This document shows positions 52,091-59,524 of a stretch of DNA of 64,000 nucleotides, one piece after another. The stretch lies in the NCBI RefSeq assembly GCF_004365705.1, contig NZ_SOBN01000001.1:62001-126000 (forward strand). Reading direction: 5' to 3'. The notes under the pieces were generated by a model that worked only from the letters and a program-made list of their open reading frames with translations, did not search any database and had not been told where the DNA came from. Numbering within the stretch: the first letter of the stretch is position 1; each line of letters begins with the position of its first letter. Both the position numbers and the translations under genes were made by a program. This stretch comes from Streptomyces sp. 846.5 (GTDB lineage: Bacteria > Actinomycetota > Actinomycetes > Streptomycetales > Streptomycetaceae).

Positions 52091-55000
52091 TCAGCCGACG
52101 TCGAACCGGTCGATCACCAGGTAGGTGCCGCCGGTCTTGGTCAGGGTCAGGGTGTGCGGTCCTGCTGCCAGTCCGCTGACCGAGTACAGGGTCTGCTGGA
52201 CGTGCCGTGTGGCGGCGTTGGCATTGACGCCGGCCTGCGCGGTTCCGTCGAGCGATACCGCGATCGTGCCCTCGTCGGTGTTGGTCTCGCTGATGAGACT
52301 GATGCCGGATCCGGTGAAGCTGACGGTGACGGAGGCGCCGTCGGCGGTCGCTGCCTGGACGTCGTCCTGGTAGTCACCGAGACCGCGGCTGCCGAAGTGT
52401 GCCCAGGACGCTCCGGTGTAGGCGATGGCGGTAGTGGTGTCGTTGTAGGTGCCGGACACCTCGAAGGCGTCCACGGTGGCAAAGCCTCCGCTGCGCTTGA
52501 CGACCTGGACGGTATGGCTGCCGGCTGTCAGCCCACTGACGCTGTAGACGGTCTGCTGCACCTGGCGGGTGGTGGAGGAGGTGTCGAACAGGCCCTTCGA
52601 GGTGCCGTCGACGAAGACCTCGATCTGGCCCTGGTCGCTGTTCCTCTCACCGATGACGGAAACGCCGGTGCCCGTGAAGACCAGGGTGGCGGCGTCGCCG
52701 TTGACGGTCGTAGCGTGCAGGGCGTCGTTGAGGTCGCCCAGGCCCCGGTTGCCGCTGGCGCTCCAGGATCCGGTGTAGGCGATCGCGGTGTTGTCGTCGT
52801 CGAGCAGACCGGTCAACGGCCGGTACGCGGCTTCGGGGCCGGCCGCCGCGATGATCGCCTGAGCCGCGGCGGGCCAGGCGCCACCGGAGACGATCGTGGA
52901 CTGGACGAGGGTGATGTTGGTGCCGTTGTTCCCGTAGTTGGACCGGTCGGCGTAGTTGTCGTGGATGTTGATGTCGTGGATGGTCGGCGTCCACATGCCG
53001 ACCCAGTTGCCGCCACCGGTGCGGATCACGTTGTCGTGGGTGTTCCAGTAGGAACTGCCCTCGTCGTGGTAGATCACCTGGTTGGTGTGGTTGGTCTCCT
53101 CCAGCAGGTTGCCCGCCAGGACGGAGGTGGTGCTGCCATCACCGTTGCCCTGGCCGCCGTTGGTGTAGATGGGGCCGCCGTCGTTGAGGATGTTCATCAC
53201 GTCGTGGACGTGGTTGTCGAGGATCTGGTTGCCGCCGGCGTAGATGGTGCCGTGCAGACAGGTGGACAGATGCTGGGCGGCCTGCATGGCGCAGGGGGAG
53301 GCGTAGCCCCAGCCCCAGCCGACGGACATGCCGGAGTAGGGAGTGTGGCCGATGTCGTTGTGGGAGACGGTCAGGTTGCGGGTGTAGCCGGCCCATATGC
53401 CGACGGCGTCGGAGTAGTCCTGGCCGACGTGGTCGATCCAGTTCTGGGAGATGGTGTCACCGGTGGTCATGCGGGCGGCGTCGGTGAGGTAGTAGTCGTC
53501 CACCTCGCCGACGTAGGCGCCACCGCCGGAGGTGTCGTGGATGAAGTTCCCGGTGACGGATGAGTTCTGGGTGCCGTCGGCGAGGTCGATGCCGGTGCCG
53601 CCGGTGTGGGCGATCTCGTCTCCGACGAAGGTGATGTTGGAGCCGCGGTGGACCTGGACGGCTGCGGGGATTCGCGTCGGGGCCTGGTTCGCGGAGTCCC
53701 ACAGGACGCCGGCCTGGTTGTCGATGTAGCCGGAGCTGGAGGGGAGCAACCAGGTGGTGTAGGCGAAGGTGATGCCCTGGAAGGTGATGTCGTGCACCGG
53801 CGCGATCACGTCCGGGATCACAGTGAAGCCGTCCACCAGAAGGTAGGTGCCGCTGGTCTTGACCAGCCTGACGGTGTGCCGGCCCTTTGTCAGGCCGGAG
53901 ACCGAAGCGATGACCTGCTGGGCGAGCCGGGTGGAGCCGGACGCGGTCACGCTCCGGGTCCTGGTGCCGTCGACGTAGACGTCGAAGCCGCCCTCGTCGC
54001 TGTTGACCTCGGACAGCACGTCCAGGCCGGTGCCGGTGAAGGTGTAGCTGACCGAGTCACCGTTCGTGGTGGTGGCGTGCACGTCCCCGTACAGGTCGCC
54101 GTAGGTCCGCCCGGTGGAGTGGCTCCAGGCACCGGTGTAGCCGGCCCCCGGGTCGGTGTCGTTGACCGGGGCGAGGTGACCAGGGGTACCTGAGAGGTCC
54201 ACCAACTGCTCCAGCGTGGGCAGTTCCACGTCGGCGGTGCTGAGGTCCTCACCCGGGCGCGGTGAGTAGTAGACGTAGCCCGCGTTGCTGTCCAGATAGA
54301 ACTCGCCCGGGGTGTCGAGCAGTTGGTAGGCGTTCTCGACGTAGCTGATCGAGTCCAGCTTGGGCAGGCCGGCGCCGTTGAAGGGGAAGCCCCGGTTGGG
54401 CACCGAGGTGTTGTTGTCGGCGAAGCAGGTGGGGTCGACGTTGAGGCTCGATCCGCCGCCGCTGAGGGCGGTGATGCTCGTCAGCGGGCACCGCATCTGC
54501 TTCCAGGCGTTGTTGTCCACGACCTCGACGGAGGAGGCGTTGGTGAACGACGCGTAGGACGCGTCGCTGGTCGTGAAGCTGGACCCGGAGAGGGTGAAGC
54601 CGGCCGGGTTGAGCGGGCCTCGCGCTCGCTGGGCGCGAACGCCGTTGACGAACAGCTGCCTGCTCTGCGTCCCTGCGGGCACCGCTGCCCGGTAGATGTT
54701 CCTGGCGCTGTCGTAGACCGAGAACCCGGTGACCTGTCGCGCACCGCTGAGGACGGGTTTCTCTCCCGGGTAGGCGGCGTAGACGACCTTGTGGCCGCCT
54801 GTGCCGGAATCCGCCGGCCCCAGTGTGAAGGCGCTCGGCAGCCGGTAGGTGCCGCCGCGCAGGTAGATGTCGATGTCGGCCGCCATACCCGGCACCAGGC
54901 TCTGGGCTCTGTCCCGTGCTCCGGTGAGACTGCAGGGCGCGGCAAGGGAGCAACTGCTGCCCGAACCGCCGACGGACGCGTACAGCACAGTGGTGGCTGC

Positions 55001-55096
55001 GGCTGAGGCAGCCGTCGGCGCGACTGCCGCGAGCAGCAGGGCGCCGAGCACGGTCGACGCAAGGAAGCCGGTTCCGCGTCGTCGATGGAAGGTCAT
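52091..55096 (-). CDS. Large secreted beta-helix enzyme with three copies of a carbohydrate-binding-like module
   Basis: 1,001 aa; ATG follows GAGGAG. Signal peptide ends ASAAA. The N-terminal part matches the 48079 gene (VLSGARQVTGF, RQLFVNGVRAQRA, VENAYQLLDTPGEFYLD). A roughly 110-residue module with YTGAWSHSTGRTYGDLYGD and FTGTGLDVLSEVNSDEGG is inserted at about 319-429; homologous modules follow at about 769-882 and 892-1001. Between them is a beta-helix with NDGGPIYTNGG and YHDEGSSYW. GH141-like hydrolase is likely. The modules probably bind sugar. Confidence 0.8.
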   Translation of the reverse strand: MTFHRRRGTGFLASTVLGALLLAAVAPTAASAAATTVLYASVGGSGSSCSLAAPCSLTGARDRAQSLVPGMAADIDIYLRGGTYRLPSAFTLGPADSGTGGHKVVYAAYPGEKPVLSGARQVTGFSVYDSARNIYRAAVPAGTQSRQLFVNGVRAQRARGPLNPAGFTLSGSSFTTSDASYASFTNASSVEVVDNNAWKQMRCPLTSITALSGGGSSLNVDPTCFADNNTSVPNRGFPFNGAGLPKLDSISYVENAYQLLDTPGEFYLDSNAGYVYYSPRPGEDLSTADVELPTLEQLVDLSGTPGHLAPVNDTDPGAGYTGAWSHSTGRTYGDLYGDVHATTTNGDSVSYTFTGTGLDVLSEVNSDEGGFDVYVDGTRTRSVTASGSTRLAQQVIASVSGLTKGRHTVRLVKTSGTYLLVDGFTVIPDVIAPVHDITFQGITFAYTTWLLPSSSGYIDNQAGVLWDSANQAPTRIPAAVQVHRGSNITFVGDEIAHTGGTGIDLADGTQNSSVTGNFIHDTSGGGAYVGEVDDYYLTDAARMTTGDTISQNWIDHVGQDYSDAVGIWAGYTRNLTVSHNDIGHTPYSGMSVGWGWGYASPCAMQAAQHLSTCLHGTIYAGGNQILDNHVHDVMNILNDGGPIYTNGGQGNGDGSTTSVLAGNLLEETNHTNQVIYHDEGSSYWNTHDNVIRTGGGNWVGMWTPTIHDINIHDNYADRSNYGNNGTNITLVQSTIVSGGAWPAAAQAIIAAAGPEAAYRPLTGLLDDDNTAIAYTGSWSASGNRGLGDLNDALHATTVNGDAATLVFTGTGVSVIGERNSDQGQIEVFVDGTSKGLFDTSSTTRQVQQTVYSVSGLTAGSHTVQVVKRSGGFATVDAFEVSGTYNDTTTAIAYTGASWAHFGSRGLGDYQDDVQAATADGASVTVSFTGSGISLISETNTDEGTIAVSLDGTAQAGVNANAATRHVQQTLYSVSGLAAGPHTLTLTKTGGTYLVIDRFDVG

Positions 55097-55633
55097 GAGC
55101 GCTCCTCGACAGGGGAGTTGAGAGAGATGTTGTGGTCCGGGCCCGAAGCAGCACAGGCAGGTTTCATCGGATGTCTGTAAGATGCTGAGGACGTTACGGC
55201 TGTATTGCCGGGCCTGGGAAGAGGTTAGATCGGATGAATCCTCTCGCCCGAGACAGCTGCAGGCGTAGAAGGACGCCCCTGTCACCGCACCTGCCTTCAG
55301 CGGTCCCGAGGCGCGGTCCGGCGCCTGCCTCGAGGTACAGAGATCCTATCTATTTTTGTCCTGTACGCGTCGACCTTCGCAGTTCCCGGTTGGCTCCTGC
55401 TCGCACATACGTCTCGAACTGCGGCTTCTGCCAACTTCGTTCCGGAGATGGGGTCGCCACCCGCCGGCCGGGCCTCCGACCAGATGGGTCGTCATGAACC
55501 GCTCGGCATCCCCGGCCGGCCCCGAAGACCAGGCGCGGGACGTCCGCGATGAGGAATGCCGAGTCGGTGGTCGGCCGGGCAGTTGCGTTGACGAGTCGGG
55601 ACACCCGACGACCTCATGCCAGGTCCCCAGGGT
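55097..55633. other. Intergenic region left of the repeat
   Basis: 537 bp. Contains the promoter of the large beta-helix gene; CATCGGATG (55165-55173) lies 69-77 bp upstream of its start. A minus-strand frame 55604-55350 ends in KPQFETYVRAGANRELRRST and is slightly protein-like; no family recognised. An AT-rich patch (CTATCTATTTTTGTCC) lies near 55350. Confidence 0.4.
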
Positions 55634-55889
55634 GTCCGCGGGGCCATGCGCTGCGGCCGCAGCGTTCCCGGAGACCTGGCCGCGATCGGCTTCGACGGCC
55701 TCGCCCTCGGCGAGCTGGTCGACCCGCCGCTGACCACCGTCCACATCGACAAGCGCCGGCTCGGCCACCTGGCCGTCCAGGAGGCGGAGACCCTGATGGC
55801 CGGCTCGCACGAGGCCATCGAGGCCGTGGTCACCCCGCACCTGGTCATCCGCTCGACCACCTGACGCCTGCCTCGTCACCGCGGGGGCC
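55634..55889 (+). repeat. 256-bp direct repeat, copy 2 (orphan LacI 3' fragment)
   Basis: Carries the last 77 codons of LacI regulator 2 in frame (stop at 55861-55863) plus 25 bp beyond. Differences from 46557-46812 give one silent change, a Ser to Gly change and a Val to Ile change. There is no DNA-binding domain, so it is a pseudogene fragment. It has only the left arm of the terminator hairpin. Confidence 0.9.
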
Positions 55890-55966
55890 TCGTTGGGGTC
55901 CCGGTGGTCCAACGTCACACCACCAGCCGACCTTCAGGAGAGACGCTACCCGCTGACCGCAGTGCC

Positions 55967-56926
55967 TCAGAGGGAGCCATCCGGCACCGTCACCACGTGC
56001 TTGCCCACGACGCCGCCGCGCTCGAACCCCTCATGTGCCGCGGCGATGTCCGCGAGCGGGTACACGCTGTCGATGACCGGGCGCAGCGCACCCGAGGTGA
56101 CCTGGCCGGCCACATCGCGCAGTACGGGGGTTCCGGGGTTGGCGCTGAAGGTGCGGATGCGGCGGGAGCCGTGCACGCTGGAGGCGGCGATCGCGGCCAG
56201 GGCCGACGGGGACAGTCCGACGGTGACCATCCGGCCGCCCTTGGCCAACCGGCTCCGGTAGCAGTGCAGTTCTGTGCCGACGGTGTCGACGACGACGTCG
56301 AACGGCCCGATCTGGTCCGAAGTGGTGGAGCCGTAGTCCAGGACTTCGTCGGCGCCGAGGTCGGTGAGGATCTCGGCGTGGCGGTCGCGGGCCAGCGCGG
56401 TCACATGGCCGCCCATGGCGTGCGCCAACTGCACGGCGGCCGTGCCGACCCCGCCGGCCGCACCTCGGACCAGGACCCGTTCCCCGCTCTTGAGGTGCAC
56501 GCTGTCGCGCAGCGCGATCAGTGCCGTGGATCCCGCGACGACCAGGGAGGCCGCCTCGACCGACGAGAGGTCCGCCGGGGCGTGCGCGATCCGGTCCACG
56601 GAGACCACCACGTACTCGGCCGCACCAGCGGTGACGTGCCGATGCCGGGGATGCACCATGCCCCACACCCGGTCCCCGACCCGGTGACTCTCGACGCCGG
56701 CGCCGGTCGCGGCGACGGTGCCCGCGAAGTCCAGTCCCACACCGATCGGAAACCGGCGTCCCGACACCATCTTCAACTGCCCGGTCCGGACGATCACGTC
56801 GTGTCCGTTCACGCTGGAGGCCTCGACCGACACGAGCACCTCACCCGCACCGGGAGCGGGGCGGTCCACGTCATTGATCCGCAGAGCGTCCGCAGTACCG
56901 AAACCCATGATCTGAACGGTCTTCAT
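55967..56926 (-). CDS. Quinone oxidoreductase (MDR superfamily, zinc-free)
   Basis: 319 aa. Start MKTVQIMGFGTADALRINDV, then VEASSVNGHDVIVR, GLDFAGTVAATG and the nucleotide-binding GAAGGVGTAAVQLAHAMG. No zinc ligands. ATG follows AGGAGGA. Divergent from an MmyB-type regulator 131 bp away, the same arrangement as at 29536-31711. Confidence 0.92.
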   Translation of the reverse strand: MKTVQIMGFGTADALRINDVDRPAPGAGEVLVSVEASSVNGHDVIVRTGQLKMVSGRRFPIGVGLDFAGTVAATGAGVESHRVGDRVWGMVHPRHRHVTAGAAEYVVVSVDRIAHAPADLSSVEAASLVVAGSTALIALRDSVHLKSGERVLVRGAAGGVGTAAVQLAHAMGGHVTALARDRHAEILTDLGADEVLDYGSTTSDQIGPFDVVVDTVGTELHCYRSRLAKGGRMVTVGLSPSALAAIAASSVHGSRRIRTFSANPGTPVLRDVAGQVTSGALRPVIDSVYPLADIAAAHEGFERGGVVGKHVVTVPDGSL

Positions 56927-57005
56927 GTCGCTGTCCTCCTGTGACCGGCTGTGGTGCAACCGATCGTGGACCCTGCGCACGGCATCACGGTCGTTCTCCT
57001 TTTCC

Positions 57006-57022
57006 TGGGTCTGGCAGACCCA
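57006..57022. promoter_or_regulatory. Palindromic operator candidate TGGGTCT-GGC-AGACCCA
   Basis: Perfect 7-bp arms, 36 bp before the MmyB-type regulator gene and 80 bp from the divergent oxidoreductase start. Probable binding site of that regulator. Confidence 0.6.
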
Positions 57023-57057
57023 CCCTCGCGGGCCGCGCCCACGGCATACTGACGCCC

Positions 57058-57987
57058 ATGACCGACTCCCCCCACGCCGTGAGCGACGATCCACGACGCG
57101 AACTCGCCGAGTTCCTGCGCACCCGCCGGACCCGGCTGCGCCCGCAGGACGTGGGTCTGGAGCCCGGCCCGAGACGGCGCGTCGCCGGGCTGCGGCGCGA
57201 GGAGCTGGCGCTGCTGGCCGGGGTGAGTTCGGACTACTACCAGCGCATGGAGCAGGGACGCGACGTACGTCCCTCCGAGCAGGTCCTGGACGCCCTCGCG
57301 CGCGCCCTCAACTTCTCCGCCGAGGAGACCCGGCACCTGCACAGCCTCGCCGCCGCGGCACGCACCCCGGGGCGCCTGCCGCGTTCGTACGAACCGGAGG
57401 AAGTTCCGGACACCACACGGCGGTTGCTGCACACCATGGCCTCGCCCGCGCTGGTCGTGGGCCGCTTCTTGGACGTGCTCGCCTGGAACGCGCTCGGCGG
57501 CGCCCTGCTGGGCCAGTTCACCGGACAGCCGCAGCGGGAGCGGAACCTGCTGGCACTGTTCCTGCGCCCCGGGGCCGACCGAGGCTGTCCGAATCGGGCG
57601 GCCACCGTCGCGGAGCTGATCGGGATGCTGCGGACCCAGGTCGCCGCTGATCCCGGGCACCCGCGCGCCGTCGAACTGGTGGGTGAACTCGCGGTCCGCA
57701 GCGACGAGTTCGCAGGCCTGTGGGCCCTCCACGACGTGGAGGAACCGACCCGCGGCCAGATGCGCCTCAAACACCCCCAGGTCGGCGAACTGAACCTGGA
57801 CTGGGACGCCTACCCGATCCCGGGCAACCCCGGCCCCGCACTCATGGTCTGCACCGCCGCCGAGGGCAGCCCCGACGCGGAGCGGCTCCAACTCCTCGCC
57901 GGCCTGCTCCACGTCGGCCGACCCACAGAATCGAACCCACCCGCTCATCGCCGAACGGTGCACCCAGTGGAGATCCTCCACCAGTAG
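57058..57987 (+). CDS. MmyB-type XRE transcriptional regulator
   Basis: 309 aa. HTH (VAGLRREELALLAGVSSDYYQRMEQGRDVRPSEQVL) and MmyB-like C-terminal ligand domain (VLAWNALGGALLG, AVELVGELAVRSDEFAGLWA, HPQVGELNLDWDAYPIPGNPG). Start ATG 57058 chosen over an upstream in-frame ATG because family members begin close to the HTH. Likely represses the divergent oxidoreductase. Confidence 0.92.
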   Translation: MTDSPHAVSDDPRRELAEFLRTRRTRLRPQDVGLEPGPRRRVAGLRREELALLAGVSSDYYQRMEQGRDVRPSEQVLDALARALNFSAEETRHLHSLAAAARTPGRLPRSYEPEEVPDTTRRLLHTMASPALVVGRFLDVLAWNALGGALLGQFTGQPQRERNLLALFLRPGADRGCPNRAATVAELIGMLRTQVAADPGHPRAVELVGELAVRSDEFAGLWALHDVEEPTRGQMRLKHPQVGELNLDWDAYPIPGNPGPALMVCTAAEGSPDAERLQLLAGLLHVGRPTESNPPAHRRTVHPVEILHQ

Positions 57988-58096
57988 GGGACCGCGCCAC
58001 CAGGAACGTCGAACCCGGAATCCACGAGACCGATCCGGCTGCCCTCGGCGCAGTACCGGAGGTACGAGCCGCCGTGGGACCGCCGACGCGACGTGA

Positions 58097-58726
58097 TCAG
58101 CGGGACGACGGAGGCGCCCCCGACCGGACCGGCACGGGTTCGTGCTGGTCCATCAGGTGGTCCACCAGGGCGAGCAGCAGGTCGCGGCTGACGTCGCGCC
58201 GGCGGAGGTCGCCCATCAGGATGGGCACGTAGGGGTCCAGGTCGAGCGCGTCGCAGATCTCGGGAACAGTACGGTCCTGGTGGCCGTCGAAGCAGTTGAC
58301 GCCGACCACGAAGGGGATGCCGCGGCTCTCGAAGAAGTCGATGGACGCGAAACTGCTGTCCAGCCGCCGGGTGTCGGCGAGCACGACCGCTCCCAGCGCC
58401 CCGTGCACCAGGTCGTTCCACATGAACCAGAAGCGCTCCTGACCCGGCGTGCCGAAGAGGTACACCACCAGTTCGGGGCTGACGGTGATGCGGCCGAAGT
58501 CGAGGGCGACGGTGGTGGTGGCCTTCTGCTCCACTCCGCCGGTGTCGTCGACGCCCACGCTGGCCTGGGTCAGGTACTCCTCGGTGCGCAGCGGGGCCAC
58601 CTCGCTGACCGCGGCGACCATGGTGGTCTTGCCGACGCCGAAGCCGCCCGCGATCAGGATCTTCACCGCGGCCGGTGCAGGACCTGCGGCTGCGGAGTCA
58701 TGGTTCTCAGAGTCTGCGTAGTCCAT
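58097..58726 (-). CDS. cvnD: CvnD-type small GTP-binding protein of a conservon
   Basis: 209 aa. P-loop GGFGVGKTT (residues 27-35), a switch region near DFGRITV and G3-like FGTPGQERFWFMW. Such proteins are Ras/Rab-like GTPases encoded as the last member of cvn clusters; they associate with the membrane and the other Cvn proteins. Starts inside cvnC (20-bp overlap). No cytochrome P450 gene follows. Confidence 0.93.
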   Translation of the reverse strand: MDYADSENHDSAAAGPAPAAVKILIAGGFGVGKTTMVAAVSEVAPLRTEEYLTQASVGVDDTGGVEQKATTTVALDFGRITVSPELVVYLFGTPGQERFWFMWNDLVHGALGAVVLADTRRLDSSFASIDFFESRGIPFVVGVNCFDGHQDRTVPEICDALDLDPYVPILMGDLRRRDVSRDLLLALVDHLMDQHEPVPVRSGAPPSSR

Positions 58727-59093
58727 CTCTCACCGCCTGAAGAAGTGTCATGTCCGGTCGTTGGCCGACCGCTACCGCCAGTGGTGGGCGCGCGGTCACC
58801 CGCCCCTGGGCGAGCAGGTCGCCGATGAGGATCTTGGTGACCGCCACCGGGAGGTTCAGCCCGGCGGCGACCTCGGCCAGTGCCGCCGGTCTGCCGCACT
58901 GCCGGAGGATCAGCCGGTGCTCGGGTTGCATGCCTCGGGTGCCGAGCCGATCGGTCGGGTCGATAGTGGTGATCACCGTGATCAGGGTGAGGTCCTCGCG
59001 CGCCGGGGCGGTACGCCCGTGGGTGATCGTGTAGGGGCGGACGAAGGAGTCCTCCGGCTCCTCGTCCTGCGGGTCCGCGGTCCAGTGGCTCAC
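58707..59093 (-). CDS. cvnC: CvnC-type DUF742 protein
   Basis: 128 aa. DUF742 winged-helix-like domain: VRPYTITHGRTAP, LTLITVI, PEHRLILRQCGRPAALAEVAAGLNLPVAVTKILIGDLLAQG. Overlaps cvnB by four bases and cvnD by 20. Part of the conservon complex. Confidence 0.93.
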   Translation of the reverse strand: MSHWTADPQDEEPEDSFVRPYTITHGRTAPAREDLTLITVITTIDPTDRLGTRGMQPEHRLILRQCGRPAALAEVAAGLNLPVAVTKILIGDLLAQGRVTARPPLAVAVGQRPDMTLLQAVRDGLRRL

Positions 59094-59524
59094 CCACGTC
59101 CACCGCCCTCCGCGTGCTCACGGACGGTGCGCGACTCGGTCCCCAGCCGCTGTCCGACCTGCTGCACCAGGGTGTGCATGGCCACCGCCATCACCTCGGC
59201 GTCGACCTCCTGAGCGGCGATGACGGCCAGGTGGGTGCCGCGGCCGGCAGCGCTGACGAACAGCCAGAGCTCGGCCAGTTCCACGATGACCTGGTGCACC
59301 GGGCCGCCGCCGAAGATCTCGCCGGCGCCGCGGGCCAGGCTCTGCTGGCCGGTGGCGATGGCGGCCAGGCGCTCGGCGTCGACCCGGGCGATGCTGTGGC
59401 ACTGGCTGATGACCAGGCCGTCGTCGGACAGCACGACGGCACATCTGGTGTTCGGGACCTCGTCGACCAGGCGGTCGAGCAACCAGTCCAGGTCCTGATG
59501 GGTGGCGGTGGTTCGCTGGGTCAT
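59090..59524 (-). CDS. cvnB: CvnB-type roadblock/LC7 protein
   Basis: 144 aa. Roadblock/LC7 fold: LDWLLDRLVDEVPNTRCAVVLSDDGLVISQC, LAAIATGQQSLARGAGEIFGGG, a typical GTPase-accessory protein. Overlaps cvnA and cvnC by four bases each. Confidence 0.93.
   Translation of the reverse strand: MTQRTTATHQDLDWLLDRLVDEVPNTRCAVVLSDDGLVISQCHSIARVDAERLAAIATGQQSLARGAGEIFGGGPVHQVIVELAELWLFVSAAGRGTHLAVIAAQEVDAEVMAVAMHTLVQQVGQRLGTESRTVREHAEGGGRG

Noticed and set aside
58097..58726. Arf/Ras eukaryotic-type contamination
   Set aside because: The GTPase belongs to the well-known actinomycete cvn operons and overlaps cvnC.
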